From Cyclina sinensis (Eukaryota > Mollusca > Bivalvia > Venerida > Veneridae), in the NCBI GenBank assembly GCA_012932295.1, contig JAAONU010000009.1:7357535-7421534 (forward strand): 64,000 nt of DNA, written 5' to 3'. The first letter of the stretch is position 1, and each line of letters opens with the position of its first letter. The notes below the pieces were generated by a model. That model did no database searches and had not been told where the DNA came from. It was given only the letters and a program-made list of their open reading frames with translations. Positions 47,986 through 59,377 of the stretch are shown here, piece by piece. A program made the translations under genes and the position numbers.

Positions 47986-48407
47986 TGCTGTATGACAATT
48001 GCATATTGCTTTGTTTAATTCGTTATTATAATCTGCATTTCCCCGTGCCTTTGAGTTTATTCTCTCTGCTTGTTGCAAATATCTTGCAGCTTTTGCAACT
48101 CGATGCATGTAAATCGAACAATTTTTGATGTAAAAGGAAAATGCATATTCGGTTGTTAATAGATTGTGTATAACCTTGAAATGTTGATGCTTAGAAGTTC
48201 TTACTACTTTTGACGTGATTCTGTTTGACTATATATCGACGCATAAGCTTTTAAACATCTATTATTTCCTTTCGGTAATTTCGACGTTGAATGTTTATTT
48301 CAGAAGACTTTTAAAGTACACGATTCAGCCTGGAATTAATGTTTTGCACGCAGTTATGTGTTATGCTTATTAATGTATTAAAACAAATTTTCATATTCAC
48401 TTTACAG

Positions 48408-48478
48408 ATATCAGTTGGCACAAAGCAATAGCAAACATGAAACTAACAGAATGCATCTGTAACATGTTACTCATATAA
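48408..48478 (+). CDS. Candidate last exon of the LU-like gene
   Basis: A good acceptor TTCACTTTACAG| is followed by two bases completing a phase-1 codon (Asp), then ISWHKAIANMKLTECICNML and a stop shortly after. Glu-Cys-Ile-Cys-Asn near the end is reminiscent of the cysteine pair and terminal Cys-Asn of LU domains, although the usual spacing of the final cysteines is not complete. No hydrophobic GPI tail follows. An alternative splice from AACAT|GTTACT to an unseen exon could supply one. The exon at 57021 is also phase-compatible but fits the domain less well. Confidence 0.4.
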
Positions 48479-49051
48479 CGCTGGGAACCATTTTTTTCGG
48501 CAGTTTCCGTATAAAGTTTAATCATGCACGGTGTATTGACAAAAAATACCAGGCAAACTAGTGCAATCCAAGATGTACAATACAACAGGACACAACGATT
48601 AATTGCTTTTTCAAAAGATTATTTCGTTGAGAAATTTGCACTTTCCTCCAGGCACCTACATTTTCACTGACCGACTATTGTTACCGTCGTCATCACGTAC
48701 GTTAGTAAACTCGTAACAATAATTTTCTCTTTTTGTATTCTATAAAACTAAAAGTAGCAAAGGCATAAGCTGACCAATGCAAATAATCTATCAGCTACAT
48801 TAATTGTCAATTTGGCTTCTGTATTTATTTCATCAATAAAAATGTAACAAGGTAAGAGCTGACCATCTCAAACTGTCACTGAGGTACAAGTTGACCTAAT
48901 TAAGTACAAGCTGAAAACCTTGTTATTCATTCTTTTTAATGCTATAAAGACACATTCCCAATTGAAAAATTCCACTTTTTTCCAAATTTTGATAAATAAT
49001 TTCTCAAAAATATAATGCTACAATTTTCAGTATATTAGACTGTGCAGCCTA

Positions 49052-49122
49052 CCAGGACTCAAACTCCATACTTCTTGGAATATCGTTCCGCTGATCTACT
49101 GTCTGAGCTACCCAGCCTCATA
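49052..49122 (-). repeat. tRNA-like SINE head
   Basis: The reverse complement has a D-arm-like GGGTAGCTCAGACAGTAGA and a B-box-like GAGTTTGAGTCCTGG. The pairing is imperfect. Confidence 0.45.
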
Positions 49123-49454
49123 CCGATTATCTTCCCTCTTAAGGAACAGTTCTGAACAGTTCTACACACTTAAGCATTTTTGTTAAAATCTCTCAATTTA
49201 ATGTTCACTCAAAAACCAAGCTTGATCATAAAACATACAAAATGACATTTGAAACATTTTCATGACATTTATTTTTCAGTTAGCTGAAAAAATACTAGAA
49301 AATGAAAGAAACTCCTGTTTTTATAAATTCATCTCAGAGTTAAGTCATTCAACCAGTTCCGAATGACATTTTAACTAAATACTCATGCAAATGGTGTCTT
49401 TAACTTATAGACATATTTACCTACAAATCAGGACCTCTTTTAAAGACCCTGCTA

Positions 49455-49560
49455 CAGTGTAGTGGTTTAGGCCACTTCCAACAACCTTGTTGTTGCCAAC
49501 AGTGTTGGGGCTTCATGCAAGCGGTTGGGGTTCAATTCCCGTGAGAACCCTTAGGTTTAT
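49455..49560 (+). repeat. tRNA-like relic with enlarged middle
   Basis: TGTAGTGGTTTAGGCC (A-box-like) and GGGGTTCAATTCCCG (B-box-like) are separated by about 60 bases, longer than in a tRNA. Confidence 0.4.
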
Positions 49561-49610
49561 TTTCTCTACGTGTGTACTTCAACAATATTCTAAGTCATAT
49601 AGACGCTATG

Positions 49611-49700
49611 CATAATAGTAGTATAACAGCAGGGGATGTTTCAGCGTAATTTTTGGATGGAAATTGCGCTGGTTCTCGTTGTTGTTATACTACTCATAAT
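49611..49700. repeat. 90-bp foldback
   Basis: CATAATAGTAGTATAACAGC pairs with GTTGTTATACTACTCATAAT. Inside it, CAGCGTAATTT pairs with AAATTGCGCTG. It would form an interrupted hairpin. Confidence 0.7.
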
Positions 49701-50087
49701 TTATATTTTCTTTATATATTTCCTTCATTCCGTTAAGAAAGGGTGAATTGCCCAGAAAAATGGAAATGTTTTCCCAAACCTAATTGGTCCACAGACCACA
49801 TTATTTTAATATAATCCTATTATACATGTATATAGTATTTATATACATGTTTGAAAATGATGCGAGATGTAACCTGTGTCTGTGAATCTGTCAATAAAGC
49901 TATAATGTAAACAAATAACCAGATTTCTACCTCTAATCTTCATTATTTGACCCATTTTTCCGAGAATTTCAGTTGACAATATAAAATTTTAAATGACCTC
50001 CGGTCAAAACTTGTACTTTTTGTGTAGATGGGAGCATTTTACCACTGAAAAAGAAATATTTACTAATTCAACAAGAAATGTTTGTAA

Positions 50088-51126
50088 AACATAAATGCCC
50101 CCCAGCAGCACCTAATTGCTTGTGGTTGGGCCAAAGCGTTCTCTAGTTATTGATCAGAAACCGTTTTTAAGATCAAGGTCCCTGTGGCCTTGACCTTTGA
50201 CCTAATGACCTCAAAATCAATAGGGGTCATTTACTGGTCATGACCAACCAGCATACCAAGTTTGGTGAACCTAGGTCAAAGCATTTCTCTAGTTATTGAT
50301 CAGAAACCGTTTTTAGAGTCAAAGCCTCTGTGAGCTTGACCTTTGACCTAATGACCTCAAAATCAATAGAAGTCATTTACTGGTCATGACCAACCAGCGT
50401 ACCAAGTTTGGTGAACCTAGGTCAACGCGTTCTCTAGTTATTGATCGGAAACCGTTTTTAAGATGAAAGTCTCTGTGATCTTGACCTTTGACCTAATGAT
50501 CTCAAAGTCAATAGGGGTCATCTACTGGTGATGACCAACCATTATACCAAGTTTGGTGAACCTAGGTCCAAGCGTTCTCTAGTTATTGATCGGAAACCGT
50601 TTTTAGGATAAAGGTCCTTGTGATCTTGACCTTTGACCTAATGACCTCAAAATCAATAGGGGTCATCTACTGGTGATGACCAACCAGCATACCAAATTTG
50701 GTGAACCTAGGTCAAAGCGTTCTCTAGTTATTGGTCGGAAACCGTTTCTACCTACAAGGTCAATGTGACCTTAACCTTTGACCCCTTGACCCCAAAATCA
50801 ATAGGGGTCATCTACTAGTGATGGACAATCATCCTACCAAGTTTGAAGTTCCTAGGCCTAAGCGTTCTAGTTAATGGTCGGAAACCGTTTCTACGTACAA
50901 GGTCAATGGGACCTTGACCTTTGACCCCTTGACCCCAAAATCAGTAGGGGTCATCTACTGGTGATGGACAATCATCCTACCAAGTTTGAAGTTCCTAGGC
51001 CTAAGCATTCTTTAGTTATTGGTCGGAAACCATTTGGTCTACGGACCGACGGACCGACGGACCGACCGACAGACAGACAAATGCAAAGCAATATACCCCC
51101 ACTTCTTTGAAGAGGGGGCATAATTA
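50088..51126 (+). mobile_element. Composite element with ~145-bp DR1-bearing units
   Basis: Six units of ~145 bp repeat AACCGTTTTT, TTGACCTTTGACCTAATGAC, CAATAGGGGTCAT, ATACCAAGTTTGGTGAACC and GCGTTCTCTAGTTATTG. A GACGGACCGACGGACCGACC run follows, and then the right end: a hairpin (CCCCACTTCTTTGAAGAGGGG) and GGGGGCATAATTA. The left end ATAAATGCCCCCC mirrors the right end in inverted orientation. There is no coding capacity. Confidence 0.75.
50191..50927. promoter_or_regulatory. Series of DR1-type nuclear-receptor-like sites
   Basis: TGACCTTTGACCT (reverse complement AGGTCAAAGGTCA, a textbook DR1) occurs at 50191, 50337, 50482 and 50627. The variant TGACCTTTGACCC is at 50915, and a decayed site lies near 50772. 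Whether any receptor binds is unknown; the motif may simply belong to the repeat. Confidence 0.4.
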
Positions 51127-51799
51127 CTTCGCCATTATTTAACATTTCGTCCAAAATACACGGGCAAGTAATAACTATTTCACCGTAAAACCACGGAAAA
51201 CACCGATGGTCAAATTTGTTCTTCCACAGTTATCTCCCGTGTAATAATTTGCGCTAGAATCTTAAATTCTTTACTGGTTCCCTACTGTGCTTTTAACAAC
51301 CGATTGACGATTATACTAAGTTTATGCATCATGTTTAAATACCTCTATTCCTGAAGTTTATTCATATTTTTCTATCGTTCATGTTGTTAATGATAACCTT
51401 CTGGAATATTCATTTTAAACAACAGCCATGTGGCAGCAAACAAGAATGATGTTGAATAAATAAGCTGATACATTCAAATTAAGAAACATAAAAGACTTAA
51501 GCAGTTGTTACCTACTTGTCACATTCAATAGCAACAAAGTCAAATGAACTTACAAATACATAACTTTCAGTCTATAATTTTACAGATAAACGTTTCAAGA
51601 TCACAACGGTACAAAAAATGTTAAACCACGGACTCTAAATGTGCAAATAAGAGTTAGTTGAATATGGGAATGAATTGTAACAATAGCAATAGGAAACACG
51701 AAAAACAAATTACTTATAAATAGAATATATGCAACTTTAATGAAGTTGTCAATAAGTAGGACGCATATGAAAGTAAATTACATAAAATTGTAATTTAGC
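51127..51799. other. Non-coding stretch
   Basis: AT-rich; nothing recognised. Confidence 0.4.
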
Positions 51800-52032
51800 A
51801 GTAGACATACACTGGCGGATATCCCCTTCCATAGATGAAATGCGAAAACACGACACATTTATGTGTCGTATTGTTGTCCTTCTTTTGTCGTCCTTTCGCA
51901 TTTCCGCCTCGAAAATGCGAAAATTCAAAAACAAAAAATTTGACTTTGTTGTATCTTTGTGTTTTCGCATTTTTGCATTTTCGTGGCGAAAAAGCGGAAA
52001 TACGACATGGAGTAAATCAGCCACCATACATA
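51800..52032 (-). repeat. Foldback simple-sequence repeat, copy B (short)
   Basis: In the opposite orientation to copy A. Its plus-strand left end CACTGGCGGATATCCCCTTC and right end TACGACATGGAGTAAATCAG, then CCACCAT, are the inverted termini of copy A. The inside is shortened GCGAAAA/TTTTCGC sequence. Confidence 0.7.
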
Positions 52033-52254
52033 TCTGCAGTCTCTCTGCGAAATCTGCTTTATCGGCGGTTTCTCTGAATAAGCACCAGTTATTGCGGACC
52101 GGTCCGCTATATTTAATCCGGGGTTAGAAAAAACCTATGGGGTGATGTTATAAGTAGAATGTGTCCTAACATCAGCGCAAATATTGTTCAGTGGTTACGA
52201 AAAGTTTTGGACACAGTCTATTTTTGTTTATTAAAACATGCAGTTGTCGTTCCT

Positions 52255-52321
52255 TAATTATCGTTCTTCGCAACGCGCCCTAAATAAGCCGCCATCTTTG
52301 ACGAAGTCGTGAAGCATATTG
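52255..52321 (+). promoter_or_regulatory. Candidate transcription start and 5' exon with YY1-like motif
   Basis: A CpG-rich pocket (CGCAACGCGCCC) is followed by TAAATAAG and GCCGCCATCTTTG, the YY1-type motif often found just downstream of start sites. The first exon would end at ATTG|GTAAGA (52321/52322). No ATG is used in it, so it would be 5' UTR. Confidence 0.4.
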
Positions 52322-52895
52322 GTAAGAGTTATTTATAGCTATACATGTACATGCTTAATTAAAAAAAATATGGTTTGCTAGAAACATGCCCATGATATTT
52401 ATGAACGAACAAAGTAGTTTCGTAGATGAAACAATTATTCTTACATTAATGCTTGAATGCTTACGACCTGTCACAATTGTTTACATATCCTGGATAGATG
52501 TGTTCTCGATAGTTTAAGATATTAAGTCTTTGTTTTCAGTAAAATTAAAAATATCTCCTCTAGTCTTTCTTGCTGATAATATATTAAACAGCATTATTTT
52601 TAAGTAAATCTGTCGTAGGGAATGGTGTAATTTCAAATGTTTTTCGGGCTGTATCTATTTTGATCCAATGATCTACTTTCGTTTTGAACATATTTTAGAA
52701 ACAGAAATTTCAGTGACAGTTTTTAAAAAGGAGGAAAATCTGTAAGTTGTACGAATTTTTTAACACGGATTTGGTAATAGTTGCACACCATAATGTGTAA
52801 ACAAAAGTCGGCCATGTTGGATTATTACTGTAAAGCATTTGTTTGTCACATTTCATAATCGTATACGCTATGTGCTTTTACTGAATAACATACAC

Positions 52896-52928
52896 CAGGG
52901 CTTTAATTTACAAAAAATTAAAGCCCTG
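52896..52928. mobile_element. 33-bp perfect palindrome flanked by 7-bp direct repeats
   Basis: A 14-bp perfect stem, CAGGGCTTTAATTT and AAATTAAAGCCCTG, has a 5-base loop. CATACAC lies immediately outside both ends (52889-52895, 52929-52935). This is the layout of an inserted element with terminal inverted repeats and almost no interior. Confidence 0.7.
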
Positions 52929-53127
52929 CATACACAGAAATGACACTTATTATCACCTGTAAAATTAAGTGCATATGGGCATTTTACTCTTTTGGTCATT
53001 TACTTTTTTTGGTCAAATGATCATTGCTAATGCTTAGCTTTTTTCACTAGCTAGTATTTTAGTGACACATTTATTTGTAGACATTGTCGTCCATAACAAG
53101 CTTCGAAGCTGCTTAAGCATTTTGTTT

Positions 53128-53412
53128 GTTTTGGGGTTTAACGCCGATTTCAACATTTGTTATATCTCGGCGGTCAGTCCACCTAACCGGTTTTCCTGGA
53201 TAACTAACCAGTAATTGCCAATTTCTCCGCAAGTGACTGACTACTGTTCCCACATGATCTACTGTGAATCAGCGGTGAGAGACAAATGAACATAAGACAC
53301 AATGTCTGAGAACAATTGTCATGGAGAAATTTTGCCCTGCCCAGGTGTCGAACCAACGACCGATGGATTACTAATCCAGTGCTCTACCTATTGAGCTAAG
53401 CGGGCGGGCTAT
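53128..53412 (-). repeat. SINE with tRNA head and conserved tail (MetaSINE-like)
   Basis: The minus strand starts GCCCGCTTAGCTCAATAGG and GTAGAGC (A-box), with an anticodon-like arm ACTGGATTAGTAATCC and B-box GGTTCGACACC. The body includes GACACCTGGGCAGGGC and GACATTGTGTC. The tail ends in reverse-oriented GTTTAACGCCG (TTTAACGCCGATTTCAAC on the plus strand), which I recognise from widespread molluscan SINEs. Assignment to the MetaSINE superfamily is from memory. Confidence 0.7.
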
Positions 53413-53542
53413 TAAGCGTTTCACTGTCAATCCATTTTAAATCTTTATAATCTGTTGAGAGGAAAAAGATCCCAGTAAGTCATAGATTTCTAAGCTGCTC
53501 TTGTATTTCATTCTAGTGTTAAACTTTTATTTAAATTTGCAG

Positions 53543-53611
53543 TGATGAAATCAGTATTGATGCAGATAACACACACTTATTTCAACAAGAGTTATAGACT
53601 TGCTAGTGAAG
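53543..53611 (+). CDS. Candidate first coding exon of gene 4
   Basis: The acceptor TTTAAATTTGCAG| is followed by TG and an ATG (53545), giving MKSVLMQITHTYFNKSYRLA then SE, with a fair donor GAAG|GTGACC in phase 1. The next phase-compatible exon is at 57021. If the intron is not removed the frame stops five codons later. The call depends on the gene 4 chain and is weak. Confidence 0.25.
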
Positions 53612-53749
53612 GTGACCATTCCTAAACATTGCAGGGTAACTGTGTACCCATACTGCAAGAAGGAAGGTACATGAATTGTTCTAAGCCTTTTTACCATTAT
53701 TTTAAGGAAGCATCAAATGGGGGACATTGTGATGTGTGCTATCACTTGT

Positions 53750-56030
53750 TACTGTATATACTTAACTTTTAGAGATAAAGTAAGGAAAAGGGCATTAAAT
53801 TCGAATATTTCAGAAGATTTGAAAGAGTTTAAAAAATTCGAAATAAAGCTAACAATTACATTAAGCAAGCAAGCATTAAATTTTACAATAATATTGAAGA
53901 ATCTCTGATAGATGCTGAACAAACAGACAAACGTAAATATTGGAAACTTGTAAAGAAAGAAATAAACAAGATGCATCAATACCACCGTTAGTTACTACAC
54001 TATCAGATGGTAATGTAAATTATGCAGTTACAGACACAGAAAAAGCAAATTGTTTGAATACATATTTCTCTTCGATTTCTAATACTGATGATTCTAACGC
54101 AACATTGCCTACTTTTGAAAGGAAGAGTGAAGCTTAACTAGAAAATATTGAAATGTTCGAAACCGAAATTTTAGATGTTATTAACAATTTAAATGTTAAC
54201 AAAGCCAGTGGTCCTGATGGCATTAGTCATAAAATGTTAAAGGCTACCTCCAGTACTATTGCTAAACCATTATCAATTATATTTAACCGATTGTTACAAG
54301 AAGGTGTGTTTCCTAGAGTTTGGAAAAAAGTGAGCGTTATTCCTATATTCAAGAAAGGTGAATCCGACAAACCAAGTAATTATAGACCAATTTCTCTTTT
54401 ATGTTGTTTAGGAAAGGTTCTGGAAAGGGTTATTTACAAACATATATATAATCACTTGCATTATAACAACCTTATCTTTAAAAACCAATCCGGGTTCAGG
54501 CCTAATTATTCTAGTGTATATCAGTTAATAGAAATATATCACCAAATTTGTCAAGCGTTAGATTCTAAACAACACATGTGTATGAAATTCTGTGACATCT
54601 CTAAAGCATTTGACCGTGTCTGGCACAAAGGTCTGCTATTTAAATTAAAACAAAATGGGATTGACGGGAAACTGTTAAATTGGGTAGAAAATTACTTAAT
54701 CTCTCGAACACAAACCGTTACAATCGGATCGAGTCAATCACAATTGTGTTATACAAATGCTGGTGTTCCACAAGGCCCTATATAAGGACCTCTATTTTTT
54801 CTAGTGTACGTTAATGACGTAGCAGAAAATTTGCTAAGTATAACAAGATTATTTGCAGATGACACTTCAATAGCTCAAACAACATCTAATATCCAAGACC
54901 TAGAAGGTATTATGCAATATGATCTACATATTATATCAAAATGGTCTAAACAATGGCTTGTTAAATTTAATCCTAACAAAACGGAAGCTCTGTTTTTTAC
55001 TACATCCAGGGACCAAACTCCTACGGTACTTTTCTTTGAGGGAGTCCAGCTTCAGTTTTGTGAACACCATAAACATTTAGGAATTACGTTTAGTAATAAT
55101 GGTAAATGGCAGGAGCACATCGATTACATTTATAAATCAGCTTCTAAGGTTCTGAATTTGATGAAAGTTTTGTAATTTAAATTAAACAGGAAAACGTTAA
55201 ACCAAATTTATTTGTCATACATGCGACCATTATTGGAATATGCAGCAGTAGTATGGGATAGCTGTACAGAACTTGATAAAGATAGGTTAGAAAAATTACA
55301 GTATGAAGCAGCACGTGTCGTGACAGGGTTAACCCGTTCTGTCTCTATAAATAACTTAATTGGTGAAATAGGTTTGTTATCATTAAATGATCGGCGACAG
55401 TTTCAGAAGTTGGTCATAATGTTCAAACTTAAAAACGGGTTATTACCCAATGAATTTTCAACAATATTTCCAAGAAATGTGAATGAAAATAGCACTTATA
55501 ATTTACGAAATTCACAAAATTATACCGTCATGCCAAGAAGAACTACACTGTTTTCAAAATCCTTCGTGCCATCTAGTGTTGATTTATAGAACAGTTTACC
55601 AGATCATATGAAAGAGCTGCCAACACTTATGAATTTCAAACAGAACCTTAAGGCTTATTTTTTTTAAAACAAAGAATGTGCCTCCCTTTTATTTAGATGG
55701 GGAAAGGAAACTGTCAGTTATACATGCACGCTTGCGAAATGGATTTAGTAACTTAAATTATGATCTATGTAAGAACAACTTAAGAAATGATGCACTTTGT
55801 ACTTGCAATACAGGTATTAAAAATGTTGAACACTTCCTATTTAAATGTCCATTGTTCTTACAACAGAGAAAATCCTTATTTAGGGACACACACAAATTTC
55901 ATCCTTTAAATGTTCAAACATTACTATGTGGTAAAGAAGAACTTTCAGATGTAGACAACACGAGCATTTTTAGAGCAGTACAAAAATATATACACGAAAC
56001 CGGCAGATTTAATTAATTAGTTATTGGTGT
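53750..56030 (+). mobile_element. Decayed CR1/Jockey-type LINE
   Basis: The remnant reads from the linker before the RT (KYWKLVKKEINK) through LNTYFSSIS, ASGPDGISHKML, NYRPISLLCCLGKVLERV, KFCDISKAFDRVWHKG, NAGVPQGP and LFADDTSIAQT to HKHLGITF, MRPLLEYAAVVWDS and the C-terminal zinc-knuckle-like C-x-C-x8-H-x4-C (LCTCN to KCP). In-frame stops fall at 54135, 54783 (in the PQG motif region), 55173 and 55587 (where a Trp is expected). Frameshifts occur near 53838, 53970 and between 55590 and 55678. There is no endonuclease. The 3' end may reach about 56310, where AATAAA occurs. No target duplication was identified. Confidence 0.85.
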
Positions 56031-56070
56031 CTTCTAATATGTACGTGTTTGTTCAGTGGCGATAAAGTTG

Positions 56071-56085
56071 GTGGGGGGGGGGGGA
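56071..56085 (+). repeat. Poly-G run
   Basis: A run of about 14 G at the end of the decayed LINE; error-prone in sequencing. Confidence 0.7.
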
Positions 56086-57020
56086 TCTGGGCGCAGCACA
56101 CCACATCTTTGTACGTGCAGCACTAGAACTATTTCTCTATATATCTTATATGTCTGCTTATCGTCTTTTTTGTAGTTAAAATTTAAAAAATATGTTAAAA
56201 TTGTCCTCTGACCTATGTGAATCTGTAATTGTATTGTATTTGGGAAGGGCCGATTTATAAGTGGTAAGCACTTGTGGCCCAAACCTTTTGCTTTTCAAGA
56301 ATGCAATAAAGTATGTTTAAACCAACTTAACTTTTTTTCCAAAGCAAAATGCACAATAAAGAAGGTACATGTAGTGTCAACCTTCATCTTGCTGAAACAT
56401 TTAATACAGGCATGTGTCAAGTCAAACATGAACATACCAGTGTCATTTCATGTTGAAATATAGATGAACTGGTTGTAACATAGCTAACTGAGATAGTTAT
56501 TTAACGACATAAATTTGATAATTTTTTCCACTGTAACTTAATAAGTGGACTACATAACAACTGTTACTTCTTTTTCAGAACAGTAAACACTGATGCTAAA
56601 TTTGTCACTGTAATGATATTAGAAAGCAAATAAAAAAATGTAAACCTTCTTAAAATATTTTTCCTTTTCAGTTTTATTATTGTATGTCCATTTTACAAAA
56701 CAAAAATAAGGGGGAATTCTTAGAAATATTCATACATGTGTACCCAGCTAGAAAGAGTTAAAACTAAAAAGTTGGAAAGTGGTGGCAGAGATCATAGGAA
56801 ACATCATTTTCAGATAGTGCGCATGAACATTTCGAATGTGTTGGTTACATAATTGCCTGCAAATGTTAAAGTTTATTATAATAGATAAAAGTCTAATGCT
56901 AATATTATACACTTTAATGACTAAGGATTGCAAACAGATAATTAAATGAACTCTTGGTTGTCTAATTAAGTTTGTTCTATTTATAAAAATAATTGTTCTA
57001 TGTCCATTATTTCTTTTTAG

Positions 57021-57232
57021 GGTGCAGGTCTAAGGGTTTTGTGGATGGCAAATGTCAACTGTTCCAGAACAAGGAAGGCACCTCAACTTGCCACAAAGAA
57101 TTTATGTTCCAGTGTACTAATGGACATTTGGAAAAGGCTGTTCTTTTTTTCTGGAGTTGGAAACAGTTGCCTGCAAATGTACAAGGCTTCAAAATTGATG
57201 AAGATGAAATCATAATGTTACTGGTGTCTTAG
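57021..57232 (+). CDS. Candidate terminal exon of gene 4
   Basis: The strong acceptor TTATTTCTTTTTAG| is followed by a phase-1 frame of 69 codons ending in TAG. It has four cysteines near the start (CRSKGFVDGKC, then TCHKEF, FQC), a WSWKQLP segment and an acidic end (KIDEDEIIMLLVS). AATAAA at about 58451 could be its polyadenylation signal. I do not recognise the family. It could instead belong to the LU-like gene, since the phase also fits 47018. The intron before it contains a decayed LINE. Confidence 0.35.
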
Positions 57233-59377
57233 TTACCTATAATATTTTCTGCTCATGTTACTTCAGACAGCAAGATCAAAAATGTCACACATGAGTAGAT
57301 TTTATTGCAAATTAAGGCCCTTTAATGCCTTTATGGACCTAAAAATTTGTGTTTAGCTTTTGCATGATGGATATTTTTGTGCTATATTTCAGTTAACTGT
57401 TTTGTAGTAACTTGAAAAGTGAAAGAAATGTTCAGAGGCATCAAAGAAGCAGCTTAGTTAACTCCTGACTGATTTTTTTGCATTTTGTTTTGCAAAGACA
57501 TCAAACTAACAAGTTAGATAACTATAGCTGCATTTTGAAATATAGAAAATATTACCCATTTTAAATAATTAACAACTTTGAACAACTTTCTTGAACAGTC
57601 GAACATACTGTCTTACAGACAGCTTTTGTATTTGGTGTCATTGCTTGTTATTTTCTAAATAATTGCTTTGTAAATCTTTTAGTTAATTATTGATAGGTTA
57701 AAATCAACATGGTTCTGTTGTTCATTTGCCCTGTCCTTCTGAGGACCTTGAGAGCAACTCATTTAATAGTACAAACCTACCACAGGTTAGCAATGATCCT
57801 GTTGCCTAGTAAATTGTTCCCTTAATTAGTCAAAATATTTGGAGAGGTGATATAATTTCTACAAAACCTGTAATTTTTCTTCCTTATATACCCTCAAGGC
57901 TCACCTGCCATTAGGTATTTTAGCCATTTGCTAAAATTATATTAATTTGGCTACAAAAATTATAATTTTGCTACAGGATATCTCGCAGTTGTTTTGCTAT
58001 TTTAATAAAATTTCACATAAAATCAGAAAATCAAACAAACTTAACTTAAAGAAATTTTCAACCAGAGTAAACTCTGTATCCTAACATACATTTAGGCATA
58101 GTCATTTTTATGCTTGGTAACACTAAGGTATAGTTTAGCTTTCCATGTATATTTGGTTATTTCACATTAAAATTAAGATGATCTCCAATTAGATTGCTTC
58201 AAACTGCTTCATAGTAACCATCTTTACATCTTTTTTATATTGCAAATCCTGTGTACAATAAATCCAACATTCAGAATATCTAAAATTAGACTATAGTCAT
58301 CTCATATTTCACACATATAAAGCAATGTTTGTTTGATCGTTGCTTTTTCATGAAACCACAAGTGTTTCAAATGCTTAGTAGTTGTTTAAATATTTGTTGT
58401 TTTTTAAATATTTCTGTATGTGAACTTTATTTAAAATCTTTTTATTTTTGAATAAATACAATGCTTTTAGTTTGTGTTTCTTTTTCTATGGGCACATTGA
58501 CTGATGACATCACAAGCACCTGTTTCCAAAATATAGCTGAACTACTGATTGGCAAAGAGAACCAATATTTATATACATTTGATAGCAGCAGAATTTTTAA
58601 CTTTAGATAACTTTTTTCTTTGTCAGCCGAATTTTAAGATTCCTTAATGATCTCTCTCCGAATTACTAAAGTCCAAACACTTGATACTGTGCTCATATTC
58701 CCTGCCCAATATAGACTCCAATTTCTTAGTGAATTCCCTCTCAAAGTGGATCTAACATGTTGTTCTGCTGTAGTGACTTTCCATCTGTCATTCTCAATAT
58801 TGCTATACTACTACCTAACCACGTTGAGAAGTCCATTACTTCAAGAAGTGTGTACACATAGTACAAATGAAGTGAACAAACTACTGTTATACCTGCCTCA
58901 AGTCAAAATGGCTAATATAAAAATATTTTCGTGCAGCTCTGTTTGTCGGTCCGCTGTGATAATTTTGTATGACTGTATTTCTTGTTCTCTACTGTAAACA
59001 CAGCTTGCATTGGACGATAGGCAGACAAATCGCACAGACATCAGTTCAAAGAGATGAGTCGCTTAAAAACTAATGAGTGCACGGAATATTAGAATATCTT
59101 TGCTATGTATATGCGTGTCTTCTTTTCAATTATCAGTCACTGCGCTCCGAAACTCGGACAAATTGTTCAGTGGTGTACTGACATGAACAGAACCTCGGCG
59201 CTTTCTACCAGCTGAAACGATTTATTAGTTTGATAACGTATATAGCAATCACATCAAACATATTCACAGTTCAATATTCTTCAAGAAAATACTAATAAAC
59301 TGGTCGATATGTATTTGGAATGAACTTACGGTCTAGTCTTAACATTGTATAAACACAACTGCGTCAGGAATCGATTC
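57233..59377. other. Non-coding stretch downstream of gene 4
   Basis: AT-rich, possibly 3' UTR up to AATAAA near 58451. The frame at 58647-58997 has no domain or splice support. Confidence 0.4.

Larger units (their letters stand above)
48479..50087. other. Mostly non-coding, with tRNA-like relics and a hairpin
   Basis: It holds a minus-strand tRNA-like head (49052-49122, near TACCAGGACTCAAACTCC), a plus-strand tRNA-like segment (49455-49555, TGTAGTGGTTTAGGCC then GGGGTTCAATTCC), and the foldback at 49611-49700. No coding exon beyond 48478 is supported. Confidence 0.45.

Noticed and set aside
47293..48108. Many overlapping Phe/Ala/Cys/His-rich and Lys/Arg/Asn-rich open frames on both strands
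   Set aside because: They come from GCGAAAA/TTTTCGC simple sequence, which lacks stops in several frames.
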